Shown here: one piece after another, positions 12,363-25,245 of the stretch
How the letters are laid out: each line of letters starts with the position of its first letter
How positions within the stretch are numbered: the stretch's first letter is position 1
Assembly: GCA_002189035.1 (NCBI GenBank)
Contig: NEEC01000012.1
Span: 1,860,001 to 1,924,000, forward strand
Direction of reading: 5' to 3'
Length of the DNA stretch: 64,000 bases
DNA from: Utricularia gibba
Lineage: Eukaryota > Streptophyta > Magnoliopsida > Lamiales > Lentibulariaceae
The notes under the pieces: model-generated
Database searches by the model: none
Told to the model about the DNA's origin: nothing
What the model saw: only the letters and a program-made list of their open reading frames with translations
Made by a program: the position numbers and the translations under genes

Positions 12363-13190
12363 TCATGGTTCCAGCTTCAGGGACACGACTCGAGACTGCC
12401 GGTTACGCTTGGCAGCCCGGTTGAATGCAGCGGCAAGGCAGGGCGGTGCCCACCATGGCCGTCGCACCCTTTGATCCCCTTTCAAGCAGGCCACTGAAAC
12501 ACAAGAATGGCTCAGCAAAACCAATGGCATTGTCAGGCATCATCACAAAAATGAATTGGCAGTACTGAAAAATAGCAGATCAGAGTCAGCTAGACGTTTA
12601 AGACACAAAATGCGAGGGCAAGTGAAATGTGGGATGGGACCTTTTATTCGTCTAAGTTCTCTGCATAGGATTGTGAAATCCCCCCACTTCATGTGACACT
12701 TCCTTATGAATCGCAGTATCTGCTCGGTTGTGAACATCGACATACCTTCCAAATACTCACCATTGACCCCATTTTCTTTGAAAATTTGTCGATAGCCACC
12801 AAGATTAATCTCTTCTAGCCACAGGCCAACATCCTGATCAGGAACACAGAATCAACACTTCCGTCATGTACTCACACTGGCACAACGGAAGTAAGCGATC
12901 ATCAACAGCTCCATTGCGAATGAACATGAAAAATCTTTCGTATACGAGGGTGGAAAAAAGATGAAACTTAGTTCTATCCACAACAATAACGACAAATTAA
13001 AGATCTGGTTTCCCACAATCGGGGACCGGCACCGACATGACGCAGATTCTAGAGATTTAAAAAAAATGGCCTTGGGTTTCAGAATCACGTTTCTAGAACG
13101 AAAAAGAGAGGGCAAGAGATCAAATACCGCAACACTCCAAATGAAGAAATCGATAGGCTCCGGTGTCAACTTCTCTTTGTCCTTGCTCAT
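12363..13190 (-). CDS. Small SAM-domain protein
   Basis: Three exons: 13190-13128, 12833-12641 and 12493-12363, in phase, for 127 residues. Exon 1 gives MSKDKEKLTPEPIDFFIWSV. Exon 2 is a sterile alpha motif domain with VGLWLEEINLGGYRQIF, NGVNGEYLEGMS and TEQILRFIRKCHMKWGDF. Exon 3 is a basic tail (KGDQRVRRPWWAPPC, then KRNRQSRVVSLKLEP). SAM domains mediate protein-protein and sometimes RNA contacts. This short single-domain form is common in plants but I know of no assigned function. I chose the ATG at 13190 because plant relatives start MSK; an in-frame ATG lies ten codons upstream at 13220. The frame is unbroken. Confidence 0.82.
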
Positions 13191-15035
13191 CGCCGCAAGA
13201 AGAACAATCCAACACTCCAAATGAATTCAAACACGAATGTCGAAGATAACAACAAATGCAGTCAGTTAATCGCCTCTCCCTCCCTGCCTCACTTTCACCC
13301 GTCCGAAGCAGAGGTAAGATCCATTGGGCCAATTGAACCTGGAAAAAGTAGCCCGGTAGCCCACACAATTCATAGGTCAAAACCGGGTCCGGGTCGACCC
13401 ATGACTAGCTCATCAGAACCAAAATAAATAATTTGGTAAAGTTTGGGAATCGCAGCTCAATTTACAGTTAGTATACATAATTTAAACTCCAAGTTTTAAA
13501 ATTGTAAACGCTTCAACTTGTTCTCTATAAACAGTTTGATCTCAAATTTATAAAACTATATATTTCATCCATTATATTAATAAAGTTAACCGAATTTGAT
13601 CCTAATATTATAATGATACATCATACGAAACACGATATAATCATTATTAATTTGAATTATATACTGCATAAATACAATATAATTATTGTTATTTCAAATT
13701 ATATGAGATACAAACGTGACATAACCTTAGCAGGGATATCATTGGATTCATGAAATTTTAGAATGTAAAAAGTTCTAACATGAAATTTTATTGGATTTGA
13801 AATTAGAGTTGGTTTAGGATAATGTAAACTGGTTCACTTTTTAAAACATTTGAAAGCCAAACGGTTTTCATTGCACAATTTTGATAATGTGATGTTTTTT
13901 TTTTCAATTTTGAAACTTGGAAATCAGAATCTTTATACTAAATTAAATTTGAGATGTTGTTTTACAGTTGTATCATAAATAATTGTGTTATTCATTCATC
14001 TTGTTTGGTTGCATGAAGTCATGACATGGGGCAACAGTTTCCAACGCAGTGGGACCCACTTGAAGAAAAAGTGGGCGTACCTTGCACCAGATAGAGAGAA
14101 GTCAAGGGTGCGCATGGCCTAACAAATAATTCCCTTAACAACTCGACGGAATATTGATGGATTCCCAACGCCCATCCCCAATTATTTCAGGTGCCATATC
14201 ATCCTCATCACCATCTCCTTTAAAATCATTGGTTGATTATATTTGATTTAATCTTAAATTATTATTAAATGAGTTCATTTTGTTTAAAATATAATTAAAA
14301 ATAATTCAAGGAGATGAATTCGACTTCTGTTTCAGAATTACAACCGAATTTAAAATTTTTTTAGAAATAAAAATGGGGATTTATCAGGGTCAATTTTGGC
14401 TTGAGAATTGGAACTATAATCAACATGGAATCTTGATGTCAGAAATGGGTGGACCCTTGACATACAAGCTACGTTTTCAACCCATCGGTTAACTATGAAA
14501 AAAGCGCATCGGATGATATATAAAATTATTAAATTATTTTATTATTTGTTTTATTTGACTTTGTCATTTTTATCATTTTATTTTATTATGAGTATTTTAT
14601 GATGAGATTATTTCAATTTTTATTTTAAAAAAATCGATTTATACTTTATACAGAAATATTTAAAATATATCTATCGGGTGAACCAATTCACCTCACAAAA
14701 ACAATCCGGTTATACATCCAGTTGAAAACGTAGATACACTACTGTTTGGATCGGTTCGACCGGGTTGATAACGTAGGCGCTATGAGTTCCATCCGGTTCA
14801 GCTCGAAGCACACGCTACTCGGTTCAGTTCATTCGATTTTACAGAATAACAAGAAACCCTGGGGAATTCCTTGTAGTTCCGAAAGGCGAAATCTGGAAGG
14901 TAAACAACAAGTCATGAACTGGGTTATCTACGTGAACAGAATCTGTATCTGTTCCTGATGACTGAGAAAGAGGCGAAGGGATTGAAGAAGCAGACTCCCA
15001 CCGATCACAGTTCGTGGAGTTTGATCTGAAAGGAG
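13191..15035. other. Intergenic DNA between the SAM-domain and RING genes
   Basis: About 200 bases upstream of the SAM gene have mixed composition and likely form its promoter and leader. From 13430 to about 14700 the sequence is AT-rich with no supported frame, tRNA or repeat. The last 300 bases are probably the 3' UTR of the RING gene. Confidence 0.5.
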
Positions 15036-15677
15036 TCAGAAGATATCGAGAATTTCAGCAATGGCGTTGTTGCAGAGAGGGCAGTTACCTCTTTGAACCC
15101 ACACCTCCCTCGAGCACTGCCTGCAAAACGTATGCCCACACGGAATGAAGGCCGCCCCTTTGTGTCTCACCATACACACACAGCACTTGTTGCAGTCCCC
15201 GGTTTCCAATTCCGACGATCCTTCCCCGTTGATCCTCACCTCCGAATCCGCCCACATTTGCCGATCATTCTCCGCCAGAAGCGCCATCAACGACACCCTT
15301 GTTGGTTCAGGATCCGGCGGAGGGTCGTCGGAGGGAGCGGCCTGCGATTCCCCTCCGGCGCCTCGGCGGAGCAGACGGATCTTTTCGGTTAGACTGCGCC
15401 AGCTTTTTCTAGCGTCTATTTGGGAAGGAGGGGTTGAGATTCGTTCCTCGTTGATGGCGTCCAGCAACGTTCGGGTGGAATGGTTGCGCGGCTCGTCGGA
15501 AGGCTCCGACTCCGCTGGCGACGGCTCCGGCGCCGGAGTCAACCGCCGTTTCTCGGTCAGAACGGCGTAGAGAGTTAGCCCAGAGGATGAAGCATCCCGC
15601 TCTTCCTCCCTGAGCCTCAGCAAGTCTCCCAAGTTCCGGGAGTAGAGTTTTTCCCCATTAACGCCCAAAATCTCCAT
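15036..15677 (-). CDS. Intronless C3HC4 RING-finger protein
   Basis: A single exon of 213 codons with much higher GC than its flanks. The N-terminal two thirds are low-complexity, acidic and proline-rich with no known fold (for example RRLTPAPEPSPAESEPSDEP). The C-terminus is a RING finger: CNKCCVCMVRHKGAAFIPCG, then HTFCRQCSREVW and GNCPLCNNAI, giving the C3HC4 ligand order expected of a ubiquitin E3 ligase that binds an E2. Two methionines are adjacent at the start (15680 and 15677); I used the second, and the choice changes only one residue. The frame is intact. It resembles plant RING/U-box superfamily proteins with a C-terminal finger; substrate and pathway are unknown. Confidence 0.82.
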   Translation of the reverse strand: MEILGVNGEKLYSRNLGDLLRLREEERDASSSGLTLYAVLTEKRRLTPAPEPSPAESEPSDEPRNHSTRTLLDAINEERISTPPSQIDARKSWRSLTEKIRLLRRGAGGESQAAPSDDPPPDPEPTRVSLMALLAENDRQMWADSEVRINGEGSSELETGDCNKCCVCMVRHKGAAFIPCGHTFCRQCSREVWVQRGNCPLCNNAIAEILDIF

Positions 15678-16061
15678 CAACCCACAGAACCAGATAAACC
15701 TTGGCGCTTGAAGAAATCAGATCTGATTCAGGCAAGGGATCTGGAGGATGGAGAAATGCAGAAAGGGGGCAGATCTGAGGCGGGATTCCGGCGGAAACTC
15801 GAGGGAATTGGGAGAAGAAAAAAAGGAGAAGGGAGAGCAGGAAAACAATGACACGAATTGGAAAGTAAAACCAAGAAGAGGAAGATATAAATGTTGTGGG
15901 CACGAGGTGCGTGAAAACGAATCCTAGGGAAAGCTAATGCTGTATTCCGATCTCGGTACCAGCATTTATTTACGGAACCAACGGAATTCGAAAATTCGAA
16001 ATTTCAGATGCTTGACCCTACTGCTCTTTATACTCGAACAAAAAGGAAGAAGGGAAGAATG

Positions 16062-18075
16062 CTACCAGGATCTCAACGCCTTGTGCATCTTGCTTCCGAG
16101 GTATCTCAAGCCACCAACAGCCCCAGCAGTCAGTAACCCAGCAACAGCTTGTCGCGCGCTCGACGCCATCACTTTGCGCCTTAGAATCTTCTGAATGGAT
16201 TCCACGCACCTTCTCCTGGTTGCCACTACACTAATTGCCTGCCCTGCAAACCGGTTACACCAGTGTAAGAAAATGCTGCAACGAGAAGCTCATATAACGT
16301 CACGGGGAGGCATCCATTCGTCACATACTAGACTTATCGAACACTTTGTCCTCCTCAAGCTTAATGCCCATCTGTAGACGGATTGGGGGAGGGAGATAAG
16401 ACACCAATGAACGAGTGCTGGACAGCCCACAGTCCTGATTTGACAAATCAAACCAAAACTCTTCTCTATTAATGCAGATAAATGAAAAGTACAATGGCTG
16501 AGAGACTTTTTCTTCTCATGGTTGAAGAGTCACATGGTACGAGTGGGATATTCTAACTAACCTGAATCATGTCTACTTTTTCACCCATGGAAGACGATAC
16601 TTGAAGCAAATCCCTTGCAGCGAGTTCCTTAATAACAGGATCATACATTGTTTGGAATAACTTAAATTGCCCATGAACAATCTTGTTGACCTGGAAAAAA
16701 AAATAGACTGGTTAAGCAGAAACATGTGACTATACGTTTGAGCATTTCACATTGGCACTACTCAGTTGAAGGAACTGCAAATTTATTAAGTTTGATGATT
16801 TATCCATGTTTACGGTAGGGAATCCAGAATAGAGTACAGAAAAACCAATATTTCATGATTCCTTCCGCATATTTGCCTTGTTTTTATCCTCCGCAAAATG
16901 CATTCGCAGGTCTCCCATGTATGAGAGACTGGATATTTGTGCATACAGCTCTTCCTGGAAAAAAGATGCCTAAGTATAATGGTTTTAAGCATAACATTCC
17001 AAGCTCAGTTGGAGAAACGTACTTCACTGAATTTTGATGGTAGAAATAGGAGAGCAGCAGCAGTTGCGGCCCTCAAATTTACAGAATTGAGTTCCATTAT
17101 CTTGGCGCGATCCAATATGGCAATGACCTATCATTGAGGCAGAAAGGAGTAAACATCATGGTAAAAAATCAAACAAAAACTGATAATGAAAAAGAAAAGC
17201 TGCAATATGCAATTACACAAAGCTTAACATACAGGTTTCTGCAAACGTCCACTGAGATAAAACCTTTCCCAGCCTGTGATGTCTTGGACCAGATCATGCA
17301 TCCGGACAACCCCATACTTCAGATTCTAAACATTTGCCGATTTCACAAATATTTATTGCAATAAACCGTGTTCAAGGCTTTTGACAAAAAAAAAAAAAAA
17401 AAAAAAAACGAGGCATATAAATGCAACTGCAACTTATGCAAAAAGAAGATACGTATTCTGAACAAGAAGAGATGGGAAGAAATTTAATACCAAATCATTG
17501 TGAGAAATAAATGGATTGAAGTGTACACCTACTCCAACATGATCAGCAACACCAGTTATCTGGAAGAACAAAGATGCCATCAAAGCATCAAGGGGCAAAA
17601 CGAAAACCAGGACCAACAAGAGACTAGAAATTGCATCTATTTAAAATAGCAAAACAATAGAAGAAGAATAAGCAGTACCAGCCGAGCACCTCCAAGTTGA
17701 AGTATCCGTGAAGCATAATGATTTCTATTTGTCTTCAGATTCTTCATTCGTTGCACCAAAAGCATCCATCAGTTTATGAAGTACAAGCATTACCTGACGG
17801 AGATACTTCATCATAATTTACCTCGTAATGCCATTGTAGAGGATCAGCCACACCAAGAATGTAGTCTATCATGGATGTCTGTATGTAACAAGAAACATAT
17901 ACACATACAAATTTTACAATGTCCAAGATTCCAAACGAATATTCAGTACAAGAAACAGAACCTTATAAACATTGTTTGAATGTAGAGAGGAACCATACAC
18001 ACAGCAAAATTCAACTGGAGGCAGAGTATCCAGAAAATTTGCATACTCAGGTTGCCTTTCAAGACCCATTCGCAT
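16062..18075 (-). CDS. TAM41: Mitochondrial phosphatidate cytidylyltransferase TAM41
   Basis: TAM41 makes CDP-diacylglycerol from phosphatidic acid and CTP at the inner mitochondrial membrane, the first step toward cardiolipin. Ten exons in phase: 18075-17962, 17878-17822, 17741-17679, 17559-17491, 17325-17233, 17127-17023, 16954-16877, 16690-16562, 16434-16329 and 16243-16062, about 331 residues. Landmarks are FCCVYGSSLH (nucleotidyltransferase GS motif), MIDYILGVADPLQWHYE with the catalytic-type Asp, NLKTNRNHYASR, GVGVHFNPF, KYGVVRMHDL, ERFYLSGRLQKP and SSARQAVAGLL near the end. An in-frame TAG lies just upstream of the first ATG (18075); a second ATG is at 18069. The intron after exon 7 begins GC (AAG|GCAAAT), apparently a GC-AG intron. 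Its length matches plant TAM41. The start is divergent to CSB/CHR8. Confidence 0.92.
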
Positions 18076-19025
18076 CTACCACCACTGATGCAACATGCAA
18101 GCGAAAGCCAGTATAAGATCAAATACATCACTATGGCTGCACATTCCATGTACAGGCTTGTTACACAACTTAGGAAAACAATGCTGAAAGGAAAATTCCT
18201 CCAACACATTTTATCAAACAGGTAATGTACACTAATTCCAAATCAGAAGTATTAACGCCAAATCTTACATCAGGGTCCGCTGATAACGTCATTCCATTTG
18301 CTCATAGGCGACGCGCTTCCAAGGCTCTAGAGGATACAGATTTAGAGCGTTTGTGAGGGGTCTGTGCCAAGTCCAACAGTAAAAGGCCCCGCAGTTTCAA
18401 AGGAGAAGTTAAGCACGCGGAACTCTGGCCCTGGGGTAATAAAAAATACCCAAAGCAATTATTATTATTTTTTATTATATATGAAAATATGTTTGGTTGC
18501 CGGTTGCCGCAGCATTTTTCTTGAATGTTACGTTTTCCTATCTGACCAAAGCAATCGCCGGAACCTTTCGATGTAAGATTCATTGAATAGAACAAGGGGA
18601 TTCATCATACGGACCCTGGATTTCGGAAAACAAGTCGGAAAACGGAGCTTCTTCCATGCTTGGCTGTTGAAATCCAGCGGTTATACTCTTGTTTTTGCTG
18701 TCGTGAGAGCTGCACTCTCCGATTCGAAGTTTGACTACTATTGATTCCGATGTGCTTTGGTCGTAAGAGGTTCAGTATTTGATTGATCTTCCGAGAGGTG
18801 CGTCCTTGATGCCGAGAGGTCATCCTAACCTTATACGCTAGTTTTGATTTCTGCTGGAAGTATGCCTTGTGGCAGAAGAAAGAACTAATAAATTTCTTTA
18901 ATTTCTCGTTTTATGTGTATGGCATCTGGTTCACGATTTTGTATGATGTCATTCAGGAAACCTGTGACTGTCATCTTTTTGACGCACAGGTGGCGGTTTA
19001 GTGTTGGAATTGTTGATACACTCCA
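18076..19025. other. Shared upstream region of divergent TAM41 and CSB/CHR8
   Basis: About 950 bases separate the two start codons. The stretch contains the 5' ends of both transcripts and probably a bidirectional promoter. I see no strong TATA box in either direction and no coding frame I would defend. Confidence 0.45.
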
Positions 19026-22000
19026 ATGGATGACGAGGAGGAGGATAAAATTTTACTTAGTACATTGGGTGTTACATCGGCAAATGTAGAAGATGTTGAG
19101 CGAAGGCTTCTGGAAAAGGTTATGACACTTGTCCATTTAATTGTTCACTGGTCATGATGAAGTTTTGTTCTTTGTAGATAGTAATGGTGCTTGTTCAGGT
19201 AAAATTTATTGATATCAGTATTATTATTTCATACAAGGCTTTTCAAGCGGCAAATGTTTATATTGGCAAGCACCAAGTAGACTTGCACAGGCTGTCTAGG
19301 CCATTTATGGGTTTATTCATTTGACCGGTAACATGTGTCTGAATTTACGAACTCTTTTTACAGAGAAAAAATGATGTAGGCGATAGTGAACAAAATTGTG
19401 GATGTGTAGTGGAGGAAAGTCTTGTTGGAAGAAGGAATGAGGCGTCTTCTTCCAGACACGGAAACTTGGTTAATAAATTAAGAGCTGTTGAAGTTGAAAT
19501 TGAAGCTGTTGCATCATCAATAGAGCATTTGCAGAACTTCAAAAGAGATGAAAATCATACTGAAACAGAGCAGGGGAATGTCTCAGCTGAGATAAGCGGT
19601 TTTCCCTCGTCTGCAAATGATTTAAGTCTTCAGCAGGCTCTTGCATCTGATCGGTTGGAGAGCTTGATTAGAACAAGATCTAAACTTGAGAAAGAAATTT
19701 TAGATTCTTCTGCCAGTAGCCAGCATGATAAACTCATTCGAGATATAGTTAAGGGAGAGTCTGTACTCTCCAAGAGAGGCTTCCAAAAGGTTGAGGAGTC
19801 AAACAAGAATCGGAACAAAAAACTTAAAAAAGTTTCACTGGGTGAAGATGATGACTTTGATGACATTTTAAATGCTGCATCAACAGGGTTTGTGGAAACA
19901 GTGAGTTTTTGCTTTAACAACACATACTGTGATATGCTTTTTATGTAAAATTCACTAATAGGACATTATTCGTATTTTAAGGAAAGGGATGCATTGGTTC
20001 GAAAGGGAATTATGACCCCCTTTCACAAGCTTAAAGGATATGAACGAGGCATTCAACGACCAGGGTTGTCACAGAAATCTGTAGGCCATGAGGTCACAGA
20101 GGATGAAAGTTCTCTTACTAAAAGCATTGATAGAACTGTCCGGCTTATGGACGAGGCTTCGAAAGCACGTCCAACTACAAAGTTGCTTGACCCTGATTCT
20201 GCACCCAAACTTGATGCACCAACTTTACCTTTTCAGAGGTTAAGAAAATCTTTGAAGATCTCTCAGCCCTTCATTGACAAAGAGAGAAAAACAAAGAAGA
20301 GACGACCACAACCTGGAAAGAAATGGAAGGAATTGCTGTCCAATGAAGAAAGGATCATTGAAGAAGATGGTTAGTCAAAGCCATGAAACACGTCATTCAT
20401 TCTAGATATTATTTTAACTGTTATATTACTTTCTTCTGGATAAATCTCTTTTCATATCATCAGTATGGATTTTCCTTTTTTTTCCCTTCTACTAGTCTTA
20501 ATTTCTTTTACCTTGCTTCATCACATGAAGCTGGAGAACGTTCTGCTGGTGAAGATAATGGCCCTGAAGATGTAGAGGAAGTGGCTTACGAAGGTCGTTC
20601 TTTTGTAACTCTGGAAGGAGGGTTGAAGATTCCAGAATCAATTTTTAGCAAACTTTTTGACTATCAGAAAGTTGGGGTGCAATGGCTGTGGGAGCTTCAC
20701 TGTCAAAAGGCTGGTGGGATTATTGGTGATGAAATGGGTCTTGGTAAAACTATACAGGTGTTAGCTTTCCTCGCGTCATTGCATTTCAGTGGTATGTACC
20801 AACCTAGCATCATTATCTGTCCAGTAACACTTCTACGTCAGTGGAAGCGTGAGGCTGTGAAATGGTACCCTACTTTTTGCACTGAGCTGTTGCATGATTC
20901 TGCCGAGGCATCGCACAGAAAAAAGGCTTCAAGATCTCGTGACAGTGACAGTGGGACTGATAGTTATAGAGATAGTGATGCTGATGGTGATAGTGATAGT
21001 GAAGGTGATTTTCAAATTGATTGTGATGAAAAGCCATCATTCAAAAGTACCAAAAGGTGGGATTCTTTGATAAATCGCGTTTTGAGGTCTGAATCTGGAC
21101 TGCTGATTACAACTTATGAGCAACTTCGTCTGCATGGTGGCAAATTGCTAAATATTGAATGGGGATATGCAGTTTTAGATGAAGGACATCGAATTCGTAA
21201 TCCGAATGCTGAAATTACTCTTGTTTGCAAGCAGTTGCAAACTGTTCACCGCATAATTATGACTGGTGCTCCCATTCAAAACAAGCTGTCTGAGTTATGG
21301 TCCTTGTTTGATTTTGTCTTCCCTGGGAAATTGGGAGTCCTGCCAGTATTCGAGGCTGAATTTTCTGTCCCAATATCTGTTGGTGGCTATGCTAATGCGT
21401 CTCCGCTACAAGTGTCCACGGCTTACCGGTAGCTTGTATTCTTAGAAATTTTTTCGCTGTTTTCATAATGAGACGAGCTGCTGATGGCCAGTTTCCCTTT
21501 GAAAGCAAGCATATCTCTAAAACAGGGTTTTGGAAAATTCCTCTGCTAATGAAAATATATGTGCGAACTTGGTTTTTGCATGTTTTGTGTTTTAAATTCA
21601 AGAAATTTGGATGAAAGCCATCATTTAGAGAATGAAATCTCCTTGTTTAAGATGATTTTTCATAATTAAACATTTTATGTTAATGCAGATGCGCTGTTGT
21701 GCTACGTGACTTGATCATGCCTTACCTTCTCCATCGGAGGAAAGTGGATGTAGAGGCTCAGCTTCCAAAGAAGACAGAGCATGTCCTCTTCTGTAGTCTT
21801 ACACCAGAGCAACGGTCTATCTATCGTGCATTTCTTGCTAGCTCGGAAGTTGAACAAATCATAAATGGCAATAGGAACTCTCTCTCTGGAATTGATGTGA
21901 TGCGTAAGATTTGCAACCATCCTGATCTCCTTGAAAGAGAGCATTGTCATGGGGATCCAGATTATGGGAACCCGGCACGTAGTGGCAAGATGAAGGTTGT

Positions 22001-23620
22001 TGCTGAAGTTCTAAATGTGTGGAAGGAACAAGGGCACCGTGTTCTTCTTTTCTCTCAAACACAACAGATGCTTGATATTATTGAACAGTTTATGAATGCT
22101 GGTGGATATAGCTACCGAAGAATGGATGGCCTTACCCCTGTTAAACAAAGAATGGCTTTGATAGACGAATTTAACAACTCAGATGATGTATTCGTGTTTA
22201 TATTGACAACCAAGGTTGGTGGACTAGGGACAAATCTGACTGGCGCTAACCGGGTGATTATTTTTGATCCCGACTGGAATCCATCCACAGATATTCAGGT
22301 ATGAATTCTTAATTTCAGTTATCATTGAAGATTTTTTGTTCTTGCAACTCGACATCTAGTGGGGGCAATGCGCAAATAAGTGTGTATTTGAAATCTTAAT
22401 ATTGTTTGAGAACTTTAAGTAAATATACTACCTTTCTGTTTAATGCAGGCCCGAGAACGGGCATGGCGTATTGGTCAGAAAAAGGATGTGACAATCTATA
22501 GATTGATTACCAGAGGGACAATTGAAGAGAAGGTATATCAGAGGCAAATATTTAAACATTTCCTTACCAATAAGATATTAAATAACCCCCAGCAAAGGAG
22601 ATTCTTCAAAGCCAGGGAACTCAAGGATCTTTTCACGTTGAATGATGATGGTGATGGTTGCTCGACTGAAACATCCAGTATCTTCAGCCAGTTGTCTGAA
22701 GAAGTAAATGTTCTGGGAACGGGAAGAAATGAACAGAATGAAGTGAAACCTTCGCAAGTTGGCACTGCAGTAACTGATAGCTCTGCGGTCAATCTAGAGA
22801 GCACGAGTGGTCAAAATGACTGCAAGACTGATGAAGAAACAAGCTTTCTACAGGGTCTGTTCGAGGCTCATGGGATTCACGTAAGTTCGCCCGTGTTAAA
22901 ACACAGCCTGCTATGTTTCCAAGTATTTCCATCTCATTTATTTGTGCCTTCCTATTTGCTGCTATTTTCCAGAGTGCCGTGAACCATGATGCCATCATGG
23001 ACGCCCATGATGGGGATAAGTTGAAGCTCGAGGAAGAAGCAGCAAAAGTTGCTCAGAGAGCTGCAGAGGCCTTGCGGCATTCACGAATTCTTAGAAGCCG
23101 TGAAAGCATAACCGTGCCCACTTGGACTGGCAAATCTGGAGCTGCAGGTGCACCTTCTTCCATGAAAAGAAAATTTGGATTTACCGCATACTCCCAGCTG
23201 GTGAGTACTTCAAAACCTCCCGACGAGGCAAATGGAGTCTCAGCCGGTGCATCCTCTGGCAGAGCTCTATCCTCAGCTGAGTTGCTGGCTAAGCTGAAAC
23301 AAAGACAAGAACAGGCTAGCAATGAGGGACTCAAACAGCAGTTTGCCTCAGCCAGTAGCTCTAACAGTCGAGAGCGACATTCGAAGAGCTCAAGCAGCAG
23401 CTCAGGGTTACCACCGGAGCTCATGATTCGGCAAATCTGCACCTTTATCCAACAAAAGGGTGGAAGCTCAAGTTCATCCACCATAGTGGATCATTTCAAG
23501 GATAGAGTGCCGTCCAAAGATCTCCCTTTGTTTAAGAACCTTCTGAAGGAGATTGCTACTCTGGACAAAACGCCCGGAGGATCACATTGGGTTCTCAAGC
23601 CTGAATATCGAGATAAGTGA
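19026..23620 (+). CDS. CHR8: SNF2-family ATPase CSB/ERCC6 homologue (CHR8)
   Basis: CSB is a chromatin-remodelling ATPase of transcription-coupled nucleotide excision repair that acts on stalled RNA polymerase II. Seven exons in phase: 19026-19118, 19364-19900, 19982-20369, 20531-21428, 21689-22298, 22449-22880 and 22973-23620, giving 1201 residues with no break. The N-terminal region has a coiled, acidic segment ([20 protein letters not shown]). The helicase core shows [20 protein letters not shown] (motif I), [11 protein letters not shown] (motif II, DEGH), [19 protein letters not shown] (III), [13 protein letters not shown] (IV), [18 protein letters not shown] (V) and RERAWRIGQ (VI). A Ser/Asp-rich insert sits between motifs Ia and II (about 20930-21020). 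After the core, [16 protein letters not shown] and a C-terminal segment ([16 protein letters not shown]) match the CSB tail. The start ATG precedes a conserved acidic [11 protein letters not shown]. Confidence 0.93.
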
Positions 23621-25245
23621 TTTCAACTTGAGAATTCCCATTTTGCTCATATTTTTTGAGAGCATGCCCGCAGAAGGTGTGATCCCTTTTTGGCTGTGGA
23701 GAAAGGATTTTTAGATCAGAAAATCAGGTGATTAGTGTCTGGCATTTTGAGGAATATTTAGAGGTGATTAATATGGGCTCTTTTTCTAATTATTCTTTGT
23801 AAAAAAGAACATAAAAACGGGTGGCAATTTCGGTTTAAAATCAGTGTTTTACCATTTCAACCATTTCAAGTAGTTCTAGTTAGACAGTGTGTAAAATGAA
23901 AATATGTTTATTGTGACATTGCATAGAGTGTCGATGACCATTGTATAAGATCGATATCTATGCTTCATATTTCGTTGCACGGTATTCATTGGCCCTTCAA
24001 CTAGAGTTGGGAACAAAACTATTTATGAGATCATCAATGCATCCACAAATTGATGATCACTCCTAATGCACTATCCATACCTTGGAGGTTGCTCTAAGTA
24101 TGCATGTTAAACCTTATTTGATAGTAAGGTATTAGTATGTTTACAAGTAGAAATTTAAATATATAAATAATATAGATATAATTAGTACTCATTTTATTTG
24201 TATACATCATTCGTATGTTCAAAAAATAAGTATGTAAATGATATAGATATATAATAATAATATACATATATTGATTAATCAAACAACGATGTATATGTAA
24301 ATTCAATTATAAATCTTCTATACTCAAACTATCAAACAGAGCTTGGATAGAAGAACACATCTCCCTAGTTAAATTTGTCTGCAATAACAATTTTCAGACA
24401 AGCCTAGAAATGGCTCCATTCGAGGTCATGTAAGAGTGTTGTTGCCACATGCGATGCATTGGGTAGCGAGAGGGAACATAGGATGTTGGGTCTCAATTGT
24501 GTCCCATAGGTAGAGAAAGCCACTCGTATTATTCTTGAGAGATTGTTAGTTGCACTACCGGTAGAAGAGTTGGGTAGATATTCAAAGGAAACCGTTAGAA
24601 TTCTAAATAAGAGAATGAGTATACTTAAAGGGCATGTTTGTTACAAGATATTATATAATGAGGGTTTTGGATTATTTATAATTGATGTATATTAAATATA
24701 ATATATTACACATTTTTATGTTTGGTATATATGATTGAGTTTATTTGTGATTAAACAAATTATACATTGATTTTAACAATCTTACCCATCCCCTCACGTT
24801 TCATTATTACTGCGTATGTGAAATTATTGTCAGTTGATTAAATCATTAGTGATTGTTCAATTATTCATACCAAACACATCAAAAATATAATTATAAGTAA
24901 AAATATTATTTATCTAACGTACCAAACATGCCCAAAGATATTACTATAAAAGTAAATCATTTGAGCATGACGACTGAACAAGCCAATGATATTTTAAATA
25001 TTAAATTTCCTGAGGATTAAAAAACTATTTCGGAATACTAATTATACGATTTAGGTAAAAGGTTGGAACCATTTACGCAAATTTCCTTTTTTAGTATTTT
25101 TTTTTCGCAATTTCGTTCAATCTTGTATAAAATAAAAAGCATTTGATTGTATTTTGTAGAGCAGAAAGCAGCTTCGTTCCGACTAGCAGTTCGAGTTTAG
25201 GGCTTTCAGTTCTTCGCTACTGCGTAGTTCGTGGGCTGTTCATCG
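23621..25245. other. Intergenic DNA between CSB/CHR8 and exportin-4
   Basis: 3' UTR of CSB for the first few hundred bases, then AT-rich DNA. It contains the MITE-like element described separately (24630-24933). The last 100 bases are the probable exportin-4 leader. No coding frame supported. Confidence 0.5.
24630..24933. mobile_element. MITE-like element, 304 bp
   Basis: The ends are inverted copies of each other: GGGCATGTTTGTTAC at 24630 and, read in reverse complement, GGGCATGTTTGGTAC ending at 24933, with 14 of 15 bases matching. The interior is AT-rich and non-coding. Three A residues flank each end and may be a target duplication, but the flanking DNA is A-rich so this is weak. The terminal sequence resembles Tourist/Harbinger- or hAT-type MITEs; the superfamily is not settled. 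Confidence 0.55.

Noticed and set aside
12004-12366. 120-codon minus-strand frame downstream of the SAM-domain gene
   Set aside because: It overlaps the 3' UTR of the SAM gene, has low-complexity composition and no recognisable domain.
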